From Vibrio litoralis DSM 17657 (GTDB lineage Bacteria > Pseudomonadota > Gammaproteobacteria > Enterobacterales > Vibrionaceae), in assembly GCF_000426765.1 (NCBI RefSeq), contig NZ_AUFZ01000006.1:1-62897 (forward strand): DNA of 62,897 bases. Reading direction: 5' to 3'. Of the stretch, positions 18,552 to 28,188 are shown in pieces. Numbering within the stretch: position 1 is the stretch's first letter; every line of letters starts with the position of its first letter. The notes beneath the pieces were generated by a model. It ran no database searches. It was not told the DNA's origin and saw nothing but the letters and a program-made list of their open reading frames with translations. The translations under genes were made by a program, and so were the position numbers.

Positions 18552-19010
18552 ATGGATATTCGTAAAATCAAGAAGCTTATCGAGCTAGTAGAAGAATCTG
18601 GCATCGCTGAACTTGAAATCTCTGAAGGTGAAGAATCAGTACGCATCAACCGCTATAGCAATCAAGCGGCTCCTGCGGCTCCAGTTCAATATGCGGCAGC
18701 TCCGGCTCCAGCAGCGCCTGCGGCTGCACCAGCGGCATCTGAACCAGCAGCGCCTGCGGCTGCTCCTGTAGAAACGGGTCACAAAGTACTTTCACCAATG
18801 GTTGGTACTTTCTACCGTTCTCCAAGCCCAGAAGCGAAATCTTTCATCGAGATTGGTCAAAGCGTACAAGAAGGTCAAACTCTTTGTATCGTTGAAGCAA
18901 TGAAAATGATGAACCAAATTGAAGCTGATAAAACAGGTGTTGTTAAAGCTATTCTTGTTGAAGATGGCCAACCTGTTGAATTCGATCAACCGCTTGTTGT
19001 GATTGAATAA
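18552..19010 (+). CDS. accB: Biotin carboxyl carrier protein of acetyl-CoA carboxylase
   Basis: A 152-residue BCCP. The N-terminal [17 protein letters not shown] helix is followed by a long Pro/Ala linker (about 38-75) and a biotinyl domain with the [12 protein letters not shown] motif; the biotin lysine is Lys118. It carries carboxybiotin between AccC and the AccAD transferase in the first step of fatty acid synthesis. accC follows after 55 bp in the same operon. The upstream gap (18440-18551) probably holds the promoter; AccB autoregulation is known in E. coli but no site was recognised here. Confidence 0.97.
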   Translation: MDIRKIKKLIELVEESGIAELEISEGEESVRINRYSNQAAPAAPVQYAAAPAPAAPAAAPAASEPAAPAAAPVETGHKVLSPMVGTFYRSPSPEAKSFIEIGQSVQEGQTLCIVEAMKMMNQIEADKTGVVKAILVEDGQPVEFDQPLVVIE

Positions 19011-19065
19011 GTCTGTTGTTTCAAACAGATCTCACATCATTAACACGGTAACAAGAGGCAATAAA

Positions 19066-20409
19066 ATGCTAGATAAATTAGTCATCGCGAACCGAGGCGA
19101 AATCGCCCTACGTATTCTTCGCGCATGTAAAGAGCTAGGCATTAAAACGGTCGCCATTCACTCAACGGCTGACCGTGATTTAAAACACGTACTACTTGCT
19201 GATGAAACCATTTGTATTGGTCCTGCTCGCAGTACAGATAGCTACCTAAACGTGCCACGCATTATTTCTGCTGCAGAAGTATCGGGCGCAGTTGCTATCC
19301 ACCCAGGTTACGGTTTCTTATCTGAGAATGCCGATTTCGCTGAACAAGTTGAAAAATCTGGCTTCATCTTCGTTGGCCCGAAAGCTGAAACTATTCGCCT
19401 AATGGGTGACAAAGTTTCTGCTATCAACGCAATGAAAAAAGCTGGCGTACCTTGTGTACCGGGTTCTGATGGCCCGTTAGACGATGACGATGCGAAAAAC
19501 CGCGCCTTTGCAAAACGCATTGGTTACCCAGTTATCATCAAAGCCTCTGGTGGCGGCGGTGGTCGTGGTATGCGTGTAGTACGTAAAGATGCCGATTTGG
19601 TTGAAGCCATTGCAATGACTCGTTCTGAAGCAAAATCTTTCTTCAACAATGACATGGTTTACATGGAGAAATACCTAGAAAACCCTCGTCACATTGAAGT
19701 TCAAGTATTAGCAGATGGCCAAGGCGGCGCAATCCACCTAGGTGAGCGTGACTGTTCAATGCAACGTCGTCACCAAAAAGTAGTGGAAGAAGCTCCGGCT
19801 CCAGGTATTACTGAAGAAATGCGTCAATACATTGGTGAGCGTTGTACGCGTGCTTGTATTGAAATCGGCTACCGTGGCGCAGGTACTTTCGAGTTCCTAT
19901 ACGAAAACGGCGAGTTCTACTTCATTGAAATGAACACACGTATTCAGGTAGAACACCCAGTGACAGAAATGGTAACTGGCATTGACCTAATCAAAGAGCA
20001 ATTACGTATTGCTGCAGGTCAGCCTTTATCGTTCACGCAGAACGATATTAAGATCCGCGGCCATGCGGTTGAGTGTCGTATCAATGCGGAAGATCCAGTG
20101 CGTTTCCTACCTTGTCCGGGTAAAATCCAACACTTCCATCCACCAGGTGGCATGGGCGTTCGTTGGGAATCTCACGTGTATGCTGGCTACTCTGTACCGC
20201 CACACTACGATTCAATGATCGGCAAGCTAATCACTTTCGGTGAAAACCGTGATGTTGCGATTGCACGTATGAAGAATGCACTAGGTGAAACCATCATTGA
20301 TGGCATCAAAACCAACATTCCTCTACAGCTTGACATCATGCTGGATGAAAACTTCCAACACGGTGGTGCAAACATTCACTACCTTGAGAAGAAGTTAGGT
20401 CTGCAATAA
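19066..20409 (+). CDS. accC: Biotin carboxylase subunit of acetyl-CoA carboxylase
   Basis: A 447-residue ATP-grasp carboxylase matching E. coli AccC (449) end to end: [20 protein letters not shown] at the start, the glycine loop [27 protein letters not shown] and [16 protein letters not shown]. It carboxylates the biotin of AccB with ATP and bicarbonate. Start 19066 is chosen because AGAGG lies 8-9 nt upstream and it gives the standard N terminus; an in-frame ATG at 19003 overlaps accB. A clear terminator follows. Confidence 0.98.
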   Translation: MLDKLVIANRGEIALRILRACKELGIKTVAIHSTADRDLKHVLLADETICIGPARSTDSYLNVPRIISAAEVSGAVAIHPGYGFLSENADFAEQVEKSGFIFVGPKAETIRLMGDKVSAINAMKKAGVPCVPGSDGPLDDDDAKNRAFAKRIGYPVIIKASGGGGGRGMRVVRKDADLVEAIAMTRSEAKSFFNNDMVYMEKYLENPRHIEVQVLADGQGGAIHLGERDCSMQRRHQKVVEEAPAPGITEEMRQYIGERCTRACIEIGYRGAGTFEFLYENGEFYFIEMNTRIQVEHPVTEMVTGIDLIKEQLRIAAGQPLSFTQNDIKIRGHAVECRINAEDPVRFLPCPGKIQHFHPPGGMGVRWESHVYAGYSVPPHYDSMIGKLITFGENRDVAIARMKNALGETIIDGIKTNIPLQLDIMLDENFQHGGANIHYLEKKLGLQ

Positions 20410-20412
20410 AAG

Positions 20413-20446
20413 CAGGTTACTAGGAGCTAGTCCCTAGTTTCTAGAA
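20413..20446. repeat. CTAG-rich interspersed repeat, left partner (accC-yhdT gap)
   Basis: TACTAGGAGCTAGTCCC and TAGTTTCTAG lie just after the accC stop and before its terminator. The opposite-sense partner is at 20711-20743. The 36681-36705 copy shares the CTAGTCCCTAGTTTCTAG string. Confidence 0.7.
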
Positions 20447-20457
20447 AAAGACACAGA

Positions 20458-20487
20458 GACCGTGGTGAAAACTGCGGTCTTTTTTTT
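20458..20487 (+). terminator. Terminator after accBC
   Basis: GACCGTGGT pairs with ACTGCGGTC around GAAA, followed by eight T. The stem closely resembles that after acs. Confidence 0.85.
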
Positions 20488-20563
20488 GTTTTCGGGGTTC
20501 GGGCGCTGCGCTGCTCGTTGCTTGAACAAGAAAGATCGTTAATAAGTGATACAAAAAGCTGTC

Positions 20564-20660
20564 ATCCTTGAGGAGCCTAGGCGACATCGAGGATCTATAT
20601 TCAACTCGCTGTAAGTAGATTCCCGCTCTCGCTAAGGCTCGGCAGGAATGACGTTTTTTT
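20564..20660. repeat. Intergenic repeat-like palindrome (GTCATCC...AATGACG type)
   Basis: Begins GCTGTCATCCTTGAGGAG and ends GGCTCGGCAGGAATGACG, with TCGAGGATCTA and TAGATTCCCGCTC in the middle, so the two halves are roughly inverted. It looks like the non-coding dispersed elements common in vibrio intergenic DNA. The accC-yhdT gap (407 bp) holds only this, the CTAG repeats, the accC terminator and the yhdT promoter region. Confidence 0.5.
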
Positions 20661-20710
20661 GTTGGGAATTGTGCGTTTCGAGTAAAAGTAAGCGATCTTG
20701 AAACTGCTCT

Positions 20711-20743
20711 TTCTAGGAACTAGGAACCAGAAACTAGGAACCT
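20711..20743. repeat. CTAG-rich interspersed repeat, right partner (accC-yhdT gap)
   Basis: TTCTAGGAACTAGGAACC followed by AGAAACTAGGAACC. It is in inverted sense to 20413-20446, so the two could pair or mark the ends of a small element. Confidence 0.7.
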
Positions 20744-20816
20744 CTTCCCATTTGTGTTTCTTTGGATTGTTTGTAAAAATGCCTCCCCTCTTTCATCTCA
20801 GTAAAGAACATTGATC

Positions 20817-21101
20817 ATGAAAACCCTACAGGCTCGTTATCGACAAGCACACAAAGAAGCTAAGTGGGCGATTGGCCTAGCCTTAGCTTATTTTGTCTGG
20901 TGGTATGTTTCCGCTTATGGTTTAGCGCCTAGCCCTGAAAACATCACCGAGATGCCGACTCTCTATTTTGGTTTTCCATTGTGGTTTTTAATGGCCTGTG
21001 TGGTCGGCCCGGTTGTCTTTACTTTACTGTGCGCCGCGATGGTGAAATGGATCTATAAAGATATGTCACTAGAAATAGAACAAGAAGATCACCATGAATA
21101 G
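20817..21101 (+). CDS. yhdT: YhdT family DUF997 membrane protein
   Basis: A 94-residue inner-membrane protein with two hydrophobic helices (about 19-38 and 58-83), a WWYVSAYGL motif and an acidic tail, matching YhdT/DUF997. The family sits upstream of the sodium/pantothenate symporter gene panF, as here, and is suspected to be an accessory subunit, but no activity is proven. The stop overlaps the panF start by 8 bp. The start is the ATG at 20817; a TTG two codons earlier is in frame. Confidence 0.9.
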   Translation: MKTLQARYRQAHKEAKWAIGLALAYFVWWYVSAYGLAPSPENITEMPTLYFGFPLWFLMACVVGPVVFTLLCAAMVKWIYKDMSLEIEQEDHHE

Positions 21102-22542
21102 CCAAATTCTTATCCCGTTAGCGTTATATCTTATTGCGGTGTTCGGCTTGGCTTTTTGGAGTAGTCGCCACAGCAACAAGCAAGGTTTTTTAAATGAATA
21201 CCTAGTTGGTGGTCGTAGCATGGGTGGCTTTGTGCTTGCTATGACACTTGCTGCTACTTATGCCAGTGCCAGTTCCTTTATTGGTGGCCCGGGCGCGGCT
21301 TATCAAATGGGACTTGGTTGGGTATTACTGGCGATGATCCAATTGCCCGCGACTTGGCTTACTCTCGGCGTGTTAGGGAAAAAGTTTGCCATTGAAGCTC
21401 GTCGTCATAATGCTCTCACATTAAACGATATTCTGTACGCGCGTTATAAAAACCGCGGTGTGGTGGTGTTTGCCTCGTTATCTTTATTGTTAGCTTTCTT
21501 TGGCACTATGGTGGTTCAGTTTGTCGGTGGTGCACGTTTGCTGCAAACCGTGACCGGACTTTCTTACACCTACGGCTTGATGATTTTTGCTATTACGGTT
21601 GGCTTGTACACGACTATTGGCGGTTTTCGCGCCGTCGTAATGACCGATACCCTGCAAGGCATCATGATGATTATTGGTACTATTGCATTGCTGGTCGGCA
21701 TCGTTCATGCCGGTGGCAGCATTGGCGAACTCGTCACCGACTTACACAGCATCGATCCGGCTTTAATTACGCCTTACGGGCCAAACCACTTTCTCACAGA
21801 ACCTTTTATGATGAGCTTTTGGGTACTAGTGTGTTTTGGGGTAATTGGCTTACCTCATGCCGCAGTGCGCTGTATGTCATATAAAGACAGCGGCTCTCTA
21901 CACAAAGGCATGGTGATCAGTACCATAATGGTCGCGCTATTAATGCTAGGCATGCACTTAGCCGGCGCTTTTGGTCGTGCTATCGTGCCGGATATCGCCA
22001 GCCCTGACCAAATTATGCCGACCTTAATGATCACGGTTTTACCGCCCGTCGTTGCCGGAGTTTTCTTAGCTGGGCCAATGGCGGCAATTATGTCGACGAT
22101 TGATTCACAATTAATTCAAGCCTCCGCGACCTTATTAAAAGACTTGTACATCAACTACATCAACCCTTCGATGGCACAAGGGGAAAAAGCGGAAAAAACA
22201 CTACCTAAATTATCATTATGGGTCACCGGTATTTTTGCTGCGTTAGTGTTTGTCGCCGCGCTTAATCCACCGGATATGATCATCTGGCTAAATCTATTGG
22301 CCTTTGGCGGCATGCAAGCGGTATTCCTATGGCCGTTGGTATTAGGGCTTTACTGGAAAAACGCTTCGGCAACCGGCGCTTTCGCGTCAATGGTGGTTGG
22401 ACTGTTTTCTTATATCGCATTCAGTACCTTCAAACCGGACATCGGCGGTGTACATGCCATCGTACCGACACTACTACTTGGGTTAATCGCCTTCATCATT
22501 GGTAGTAAGCTCAAACCCAATACTCAGCTTCAAACCGCATAA
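21094..22542 (+). CDS. panF: Sodium/pantothenate symporter
   Basis: A 482-residue SSS-family permease (E. coli PanF 483) with about 13 membrane helices, GGRSMGGFVLAMTLAATYAS near the N terminus, GGFRAVVMTDTLQG in the middle and MAAIMSTIDSQLIQASATL. It imports pantothenate with Na+ for coenzyme A synthesis. The 8-bp overlap with yhdT shows tight coupling, and prmA follows as in E. coli (yhdT-panF-prmA). Confidence 0.95.
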   Translation: MNSQILIPLALYLIAVFGLAFWSSRHSNKQGFLNEYLVGGRSMGGFVLAMTLAATYASASSFIGGPGAAYQMGLGWVLLAMIQLPATWLTLGVLGKKFAIEARRHNALTLNDILYARYKNRGVVVFASLSLLLAFFGTMVVQFVGGARLLQTVTGLSYTYGLMIFAITVGLYTTIGGFRAVVMTDTLQGIMMIIGTIALLVGIVHAGGSIGELVTDLHSIDPALITPYGPNHFLTEPFMMSFWVLVCFGVIGLPHAAVRCMSYKDSGSLHKGMVISTIMVALLMLGMHLAGAFGRAIVPDIASPDQIMPTLMITVLPPVVAGVFLAGPMAAIMSTIDSQLIQASATLLKDLYINYINPSMAQGEKAEKTLPKLSLWVTGIFAALVFVAALNPPDMIIWLNLLAFGGMQAVFLWPLVLGLYWKNASATGAFASMVVGLFSYIAFSTFKPDIGGVHAIVPTLLLGLIAFIIGSKLKPNTQLQTA

Positions 22543-22577
22543 TAAGAATACCCTAGTAATTTATATAATCTCTACAA

Positions 22578-22604
22578 GGCGAAGCGCATCTGCTAAACTT
22601 CGCC
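22578..22604. other. Hairpin between panF and prmA
   Basis: GGCGAAG and CTTCGCC form a 7-bp stem with a 13-nt loop. No T tract follows, so it is probably an mRNA processing or stability element rather than a terminator. Confidence 0.4.
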
Positions 22605-22648
22605 TCAATTCATATTTATCCAAATTAACCTAGCAAGAGGCCAATCCC

Positions 22649-23539
22649 ATGCCTTGGATTCAAATTAAACTTAATGCCACTGACACTAACGCCGAAGCTA
22701 TTGGCGACATGTTAATGGAAGAAACGGGCGCGTTATCTGTCACTTTTTTAGATGCCAAAGATACCCCAGTATTTGAACCACTACCGGGTGAAACTCGTTT
22801 ATGGGGTGAAACTGACATCCTCGCGCTTTACGATGCAGAGGTTGATACTCAACTAGTATTGAACCAAATCAAAGGCAGCCAAATGCTCAGCGACGATTTT
22901 GCTTATAAAATTGAGCAAATCGAAGATAAAGACTGGGAACGTGAATGGATGGATAACTTCCACCCAATGCAATTTGGTCAGCGTCTATGGATTTGTCCAA
23001 GCTGGCGCGAAATCCCTGATCCAAGTGCAGTTAATGTGATGCTTGATCCGGGCCTAGCATTTGGTACCGGTACTCACCCAACTACCTCAGTATGTTTAGA
23101 GTGGCTAGAAGGGTTAGATCTTGAAGGCAAAACTGTCATCGACTTTGGTTGTGGTTCTGGCATTTTAGCGATTGCTGCCATCAAACTCGGCGCTGCTAAA
23201 GTGATTGGTATTGATATCGATCCCCAAGCGATTTTGGCTTCACGCGATAATGCTGAGCGTAACGGCGTAGCAGACCAATTAGAGCTATTCCTACCTCAAG
23301 ACCAACCAGAAGGCTTAATTGCCGATGTAGTGGTTGCTAACATCCTTGCAGGGCCATTACGCGAGCTTTCAGGCGTGATCACTAGCCTAGTCAAACCAAG
23401 TGGTTTATTGGCTATGTCAGGTGTGCTTGATTCGCAAGCTGCCGATGTTGCGACTTACTACCAAGATGCTTTCGAGCTTGACCCAATTATCGAGCAACAA
23501 GAATGGTGCCGCATCTCGGGTCAAAAAAAGCCTCAATAA
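22649..23539 (+). CDS. prmA: Ribosomal protein L11 methyltransferase
   Basis: A 296-residue enzyme matching PrmA (E. coli 293). The N-terminal L11-binding domain ([12 protein letters not shown]) is followed by a linker and a Rossmann-fold methyltransferase with [14 protein letters not shown], the SAM loop [17 protein letters not shown] and [10 protein letters not shown]. It trimethylates L11; rplK, its target, is at the other end of this window. It has an AAGAGG ribosome-binding site. Confidence 0.97.
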   Translation: MPWIQIKLNATDTNAEAIGDMLMEETGALSVTFLDAKDTPVFEPLPGETRLWGETDILALYDAEVDTQLVLNQIKGSQMLSDDFAYKIEQIEDKDWEREWMDNFHPMQFGQRLWICPSWREIPDPSAVNVMLDPGLAFGTGTHPTTSVCLEWLEGLDLEGKTVIDFGCGSGILAIAAIKLGAAKVIGIDIDPQAILASRDNAERNGVADQLELFLPQDQPEGLIADVVVANILAGPLRELSGVITSLVKPSGLLAMSGVLDSQAADVATYYQDAFELDPIIEQQEWCRISGQKKPQ

Positions 23540-23635
23540 CACAGCATTAAAAACTTTTTATCGCCACCCTCGGGGCTAATTGACTGAAAAGTAGACGATT
23601 TCGCAAACTATTTATGAAATGGTCAAATATTAGTC

Positions 23636-23672
23636 TTTTCACGCCCCGAAAAAATGCGTAAAATGCGCGCCC
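23636..23672 (+). promoter_or_regulatory. dusB-fis promoter with GC-rich discriminator
   Basis: TTTTCA (23636-23641), a 17-bp spacer and TAAAAT (23659-23664) are followed by GCGCGCCC. A GC-rich discriminator after the -10 is the mark of stringently controlled promoters, and the E. coli dusB-fis promoter has the same design and starts transcription with CTP. The expected start here, about 7 nt after the -10, is also a C. Confidence 0.75.
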
Positions 23673-23680
23673 TTGCCGAG

Positions 23681-24667
23681 ATGAAGTGTGATGCTGTTTT
23701 GAAAATCGGAAACTATACATTACCGAACAACCTAATCGTCGCCCCGATGGCAGGTGTGACCGATAGGCCGTTTCGTGAATTGTGTCTTCGATATGGTGCA
23801 GGAATGGCTGTCAGTGAAATGATGTCCTCCAATCCTAAAGTTTGGAACACATCCAAGTCGCTACAACGCATGGTACATGAAGGCGAATCGGGCATTCGTT
23901 CTGTACAAATTGCGGGCGCAGATCCTGATCTCGTGGCACAAGCTGCGCAAGTCAGTGTTGAAAACGGTGCTCAAATCATCGACATCAACATGGGTTGCCC
24001 AGCCAAAAAAGTGAATAAAAAACTGGCAGGTTCCGCGTTATTGCAGCACCCCGATATTATCGAACAGATATTAAAAGCGGTGGTGAAGGCAGTTGAGGTT
24101 CCAGTAACCTTAAAAACGCGCACAGGATGGGACACAGACAATAAAAACTGTGTTGAAGTTGCCAAAATGGCTGAGCAATGTGGCATACAAGCGTTGGCAC
24201 TCCACGGGAGAACGCGAGCTTGCATGTACAAAGGCGAAGCAGAATACGACAGCATTAGAGCCGTCAAACAAGCTATCTCTATTCCGGTGATCGCCAATGG
24301 TGATATTGATAGCCCAGAAAAAGCGAAATACGTATTAGATTACACTGGTGCGGATGCTCTAATGATCGGTAGGCCTGCCCAAGGTCGACCGTGGATTTTT
24401 AACCAGATCCAACATTTTTTACAAACCGGAGAACACTTGCCCCCCCTTCCACAAGAAGAAGTGCAAGATATCTTAATTGGTCATGTTCAAGCCCTTCATG
24501 AATTTTATGGAGCGTTTTTAGGCCCTCGCATCGCTCGTAAGCATGTGGGCTGGTATCTAAAAGAGCATGATAGTCAAGGTGAGTTCCGCCGTATTTTCAA
24601 TGCCATCGAGGATGCTGAAAAGCAAATTGATGTGCTAAGAAATTATTTTTATACCACGAGTATTTAA
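23681..24667 (+). CDS. dusB: tRNA-dihydrouridine synthase B
   Basis: A flavin enzyme of about 322-328 residues that reduces uridine to dihydrouridine in tRNA D-loops. It has the FMN-barrel start [15 protein letters not shown], the [12 protein letters not shown] motif with the catalytic cysteine, [15 protein letters not shown] and [11 protein letters not shown]. The in-frame ATG at 23654 lies inside the promoter, so translation must begin later: at ATG 23681, or at TTG 23699, which gives exactly the usual DusB length. It forms an operon with fis, as in E. coli. Confidence 0.93.
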   Translation: MKCDAVLKIGNYTLPNNLIVAPMAGVTDRPFRELCLRYGAGMAVSEMMSSNPKVWNTSKSLQRMVHEGESGIRSVQIAGADPDLVAQAAQVSVENGAQIIDINMGCPAKKVNKKLAGSALLQHPDIIEQILKAVVKAVEVPVTLKTRTGWDTDNKNCVEVAKMAEQCGIQALALHGRTRACMYKGEAEYDSIRAVKQAISIPVIANGDIDSPEKAKYVLDYTGADALMIGRPAQGRPWIFNQIQHFLQTGEHLPPLPQEEVQDILIGHVQALHEFYGAFLGPRIARKHVGWYLKEHDSQGEFRRIFNAIEDAEKQIDVLRNYFYTTSI

Positions 24668-24800
24668 ACACTCGCAGCAAGACGACCAGCGAATGAAGCC
24701 TAGTGATTCAGGTTAATAAGCATCGTCAACAACGCTGTCGCTTTAAATATGACGGGTATCGTTGCATTATAACTATCAAAACGAAGAGCTAAGACTAATT

Positions 24801-25097
24801 ATGTTCGAACAAAATCTGACTTCAGAACCATTCACAGTTACTACTGTTACATCACAAGACCAGATCACACAGAAGCCACTACGTGACTCTGTAAAAGCAT
24901 CTTTAAAGAACTACCTTGCTCAGTTAAATGGCCAAGACGTTAACGATCTTTACGAATTAGTATTAGCTGAAGTTGAACAACCAATGCTAGACATGGTTAT
25001 GCAGTACACTCGCGGCAACCAAACTCGCGCAGCGAACATGATGGGTATCAACCGTGGAACTCTTCGTAAGAAGCTTAAAAAATACGGTATGAACTAA
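24801..25097 (+). CDS. fis: Nucleoid protein Fis
   Basis: A 98-residue Fis, identical in length to E. coli Fis. It has the beta-hairpin N-terminal arm, a dimerisation helix and a C-terminal helix-turn-helix [26 protein letters not shown]. It bends DNA and activates rRNA and tRNA promoters during rapid growth. The ATG at 24801 gives the standard MFEQNLTSE start, and an upstream in-frame codon at 24762 is not used in the family. It is co-transcribed with dusB, with a terminator directly downstream. Confidence 0.98.
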   Translation: MFEQNLTSEPFTVTTVTSQDQITQKPLRDSVKASLKNYLAQLNGQDVNDLYELVLAEVEQPMLDMVMQYTRGNQTRAANMMGINRGTLRKKLKKYGMN

Positions 25098-25116
25098 AGT
25101 CATTTAATGTAAAAAC

Positions 25117-25147
25117 AAAGGCTTACATTCACTCGTAAGCCTTTTTT
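25117..25147 (+). terminator. Terminator after dusB-fis
   Basis: AAAGGCTTAC and GTAAGCCTTT form a perfect 10-bp stem followed by a run of T. Confidence 0.9.
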
Positions 25148-25359
25148 GTTATTGAACACTATCAAAATATTTCTCTCAATTTTTGATATCTTAAAAAATC
25201 ACGTTTCGTAAATTAATCACACTATCCCTCATTTTCCCATTCACTTTATTTCCCTATTCGCGAATATGTAAAATAATCAAAATCACCACTCAAAATATCA
25301 GCTATAGTTCACTATCTAAACCGTGATGATAACCATATTTCACTATTCAAGTAGAATTC

Positions 25360-26388
25360 ATGAAAAATACAGTGACGATCAAAGACATTGCCAAAAAAGC
25401 CGAAGTATCAACCACTACGGTATCGCTAGCATTAAGGAATAAGGGCAATCTTTCCCCTGAAACAAGAGATAAAGTCATTCAGATTGCTCAAGATATTGGT
25501 TATGTTCGTAACCACCTTGCCGCAAAATTACGTTCTAAATACAGTAAAACTGTTGGCATCGTGGTGGGAGATATAAGCTGCAGCTACACATCCCACACTC
25601 TAAAAAGCTTGATTGATAAACTGCAAGAACAAGATTATCTGATAAATATCTATCAATGTGATCACCAATGGAAAACGCTCACCGAACAAACTCATCAGCT
25701 CATCTCCCAAGGCGTTGACGGTATTTTTTATTGTTTATCTTTATCCGGAGGCGCTTTTTATCAAGCGGCATTAGATTCTGTTTCAAATGATTTACCCATT
25801 ATTGATTTATCAAAAAATAGCATATTTACCGATAACGTCGATTATCTCGGTGTCGACCACGCTAACTCAGGAAGAATGGCGACAGACTATTTCATCAATC
25901 AAGGTCATAGAAAAGTTGCCTATGTGGGAGGCGAAACTGGCTCTATGTGCAGAGCAGAGCGAATTTCAGGCTACTTTAAAGCACTTAATCACGCCAATTT
26001 ATCCGCAAGTACTCATTGTGTTTTGGATTCTGAAGAAGGGTTATCTGAAAGAGTTTTTCACTTATTGAAAGAAGATGCTGCAATCTCGGCCGTGATCTGC
26101 CATGACCTTGAATCTTACGCTGAAGCATGTGTTGCCATTGAACGTTTAGGCCACAAGGTTGGTTACGATCAAGTCTTCGGTAAAGTCGTTTCCTTGATCT
26201 GCTTTGTGGATACAAAACCAACCTTCTATTTTAACGATTCATCATTATTTATTTCAGCCGACTTAGGGGAAATAGGTGTTCAAGCTTGCCGACGATTTTT
26301 TGAAGTCAGTCAAGAAATAGAGGGGGCTCCCAAAGAGGAATCCCCTTCCTTTCGCCTGATGATCCCATCTAGCATTCATCATAAATAA
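25360..26388 (+). CDS. LacI family regulator, MalI-like paralogue
   Basis: A 342-residue LacI/GalR-type repressor. The N-terminal helix-turn-helix and hinge (VTIKDIAKKAEVSTTTVSLAL, residues about 3-60) are followed by a periplasmic-binding-like effector domain (about 63-335). The recognition helix is close to that of MalI, encoded at 33516. It is followed by an EIICB gene whose upstream region has two AAAACGTTT palindromes, so it probably represses that gene. The effector domain is quite divergent from the second MalI (CSYTSHTLKSL versus DPFYMGITAGL), suggesting another sugar. The Shine-Dalgarno is weak. Confidence 0.85.
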   Translation: MKNTVTIKDIAKKAEVSTTTVSLALRNKGNLSPETRDKVIQIAQDIGYVRNHLAAKLRSKYSKTVGIVVGDISCSYTSHTLKSLIDKLQEQDYLINIYQCDHQWKTLTEQTHQLISQGVDGIFYCLSLSGGAFYQAALDSVSNDLPIIDLSKNSIFTDNVDYLGVDHANSGRMATDYFINQGHRKVAYVGGETGSMCRAERISGYFKALNHANLSASTHCVLDSEEGLSERVFHLLKEDAAISAVICHDLESYAEACVAIERLGHKVGYDQVFGKVVSLICFVDTKPTFYFNDSSLFISADLGEIGVQACRRFFEVSQEIEGAPKEESPSFRLMIPSSIHHK

Positions 26389-26411
26389 GTACTTTATAAA
26401 AATTTTCGAGA

Positions 26412-26427
26412 AGTAAAACGTTTAATT
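26412..26427. promoter_or_regulatory. MalI-type operator, copy 1 upstream of EIICB
   Basis: AGTAAAACGTTTAATT has the same core as the E. coli MalI operator (GATAAAACGTTTTATC). Its start is 33 bp, about three helical turns, before that of copy 2, so two dimers would bind the same DNA face. Confidence 0.7.
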
Positions 26428-26444
26428 AAAAAGTCGATTTATAA

Positions 26445-26460
26445 AGTAAAACGTTTAATT
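26445..26460. promoter_or_regulatory. MalI-type operator, copy 2 upstream of EIICB
   Basis: Identical 16-mer to copy 1 (AGTAAAACGTTTAATT). It lies about 45 bp before a TATAAT-like hexamer near 26508. Confidence 0.7.
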
Positions 26461-26546
26461 TTTAATAAAAACATCGCTTTATTTCGCTTACTTGACTCGG
26501 CCCTTCTTATAATCTCCTTGTCATGAATTCAAGGAGGAAATGATTT

Positions 26547-28046
26547 ATGGACCTTATAAAATCACTCACTGGCGCCGTTTCCAGATTATCGTTAATTGGC
26601 CGAGCGTTAATGCTACCGATTTCACTCTTACCCGCTGCAGGCTTATTGCTCGCGTTTGGAGACAAGTTTGACCTACCATTAATGATGCACGCGGGTGGCG
26701 TAATCTTTGATAACTTACCCTTATTATTCGCGATTGGATCGGCAGTGGGCTTAGCGGGGGAATCGGGCATTGCAGCGTTATCAGCTGCGGTTTCTATTCT
26801 CATCATTAACACCACAATAGGCACGATGCTAAATATCACACCAGAAATGGCGATGTCCGGTGGAAAATACGCGTTAGTGCTTGGTATTCCTAGCCTGCAA
26901 ATGGGCGTGTTTGGTGGCTTAATTTCCGGTATTTTAGCAGCCTATTGCTACAATAAATTTCATGCAATACAGCTTCCTGAATTTCTAGGATTCTTTTCTG
27001 GAAAACGTTTTGTTCCACTCGCCACTGCGTTATTTTCCTTTTTTCTTGGTTTATTACTCCCTTATATTTGGGGGCATATTCAAGATGGTATCAATGCGTT
27101 ATCTGGCATCGTCAATGGTGGTAATCAAGCACTATCCACCTTCATTTTTGGCTTAACAGAAAGGGCGTTAATCCCTCTTGGTTTGCACCATATTTGGTAC
27201 CCTTCTTTCTGGTATTCATTTGGTGAGTACACCACAACAGCAGGGCAAGTCATTCATGGAGATCAGACTATATGGTTCAAAATGCTTGCCGAAGGTGTGA
27301 AATCTTTCTCGACCGATAGCTACCAAAATGCCGGTAAGTTTATGCAAGGCGAGTTTCCTTTGATGCTGTTTGCATTACCTGCAGCCTGTTTGGCCATGTA
27401 CCATGAAGCTCACACCAAAAACAAAAAAATCGCTGCGGGTATCTTATTTTCTGCTGCACTAACCTGTTTCTTAACAGGCATAACGGAACCGGTAGAGTTC
27501 ACTTTTATTTTTGTTGCACCTATTTTATACGTCTTTAACGCCATCATGGCGGGGCTGTCTTACATGGCGATGTATTTACTGGATGCTCATATTGCGAAGT
27601 CGTTCTCGGCGGGATTAATTGACTACATCTCATTTGGTATTGTTCCATCACTCAACGGTTTTGAAACCAATTATTTAAGCGCAGTGATTGTCGGTATCCC
27701 AATGGCAATCATCTATTATGGTGTATTCCGCTTTGTGATCAGAAAATTAGATGTAAAAACACCGGGTCGTGTCACCATCACGACTAACATCGATGACATT
27801 TCAGACAATGAATTGGCCAATAAAGTACTCGCCAGCGTGGGCGGACTTGATAACATTCAATCATCTACAGCTTGTATCACTCGATTACGATTGCAGCTTA
27901 AACAAGGTGACCTTATTGATAAAGATGGCCTCACTCAATTAGGTGCTAAGGGGGTTGTTTATGTCGGCGATACCGGAATCCAAGTAATCCTTGGCTCCAG
28001 AGCACAATTTATTTCCAATGAAATTGAAGGGCTATTAAAAGCATAA
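26547..28046 (+). CDS. PTS EIICB permease, glucose/maltose family
   Basis: A 499-residue glucose-family PTS permease: a membrane EIIC domain (about 1-400; RALMLPISLLPAAGLLLAFG, LIPLGLHHIWYPSFW, GITEPVEFTFIFVAP) and a C-terminal EIIB domain with the phospho-cysteine Cys443 in STACITRLRL. No EIIA domain is present, so it must use an EIIA encoded elsewhere, probably Crr. It imports and phosphorylates a hexose-type sugar. A very strong AAGGAGG site precedes the ATG. Similarity is to PtsG/MalX; the exact sugar cannot be told. Two operators and the LacI-type gene upstream point to specific induction. Confidence 0.87.
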   Translation: MDLIKSLTGAVSRLSLIGRALMLPISLLPAAGLLLAFGDKFDLPLMMHAGGVIFDNLPLLFAIGSAVGLAGESGIAALSAAVSILIINTTIGTMLNITPEMAMSGGKYALVLGIPSLQMGVFGGLISGILAAYCYNKFHAIQLPEFLGFFSGKRFVPLATALFSFFLGLLLPYIWGHIQDGINALSGIVNGGNQALSTFIFGLTERALIPLGLHHIWYPSFWYSFGEYTTTAGQVIHGDQTIWFKMLAEGVKSFSTDSYQNAGKFMQGEFPLMLFALPAACLAMYHEAHTKNKKIAAGILFSAALTCFLTGITEPVEFTFIFVAPILYVFNAIMAGLSYMAMYLLDAHIAKSFSAGLIDYISFGIVPSLNGFETNYLSAVIVGIPMAIIYYGVFRFVIRKLDVKTPGRVTITTNIDDISDNELANKVLASVGGLDNIQSSTACITRLRLQLKQGDLIDKDGLTQLGAKGVVYVGDTGIQVILGSRAQFISNEIEGLLKA

Positions 28047-28070
28047 CTCTTACTATTAGTTCAATATGAA

Positions 28071-28102
28071 AAGGCTTACGTAAATGCGTAAGCCTTTCTT
28101 TA
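28071..28102 (+). terminator. Terminator after EIICB gene
   Basis: AAAGGCTTACG and CGTAAGCCTTT form a perfect 11-bp stem with a 6-nt loop, followed by CTTTAT. The stem is nearly the same as that after fis. Confidence 0.85.
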
Positions 28103-28188
28103 TATAAAACAAACTCTCTCCACATTTGAAATATGCTGTTGTAATCATGCGGATAACAATCATGTCCCAACAATGTATTAACTCACAT

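Noticed and set aside
19003..19065. Longer N terminus for accC
   Set aside because: Overlaps accB, has no ribosome-binding site and adds residues absent from biotin carboxylases.
24762..24800. Longer N terminus for fis
   Set aside because: Fis length and N terminus are highly conserved at 98 residues beginning MFEQ.
28103..28188. lac-operator-like GCGGATAACAAT string
   Set aside because: Only one half resembles the lac operator and no suitable repressor gene or promoter is linked to it.
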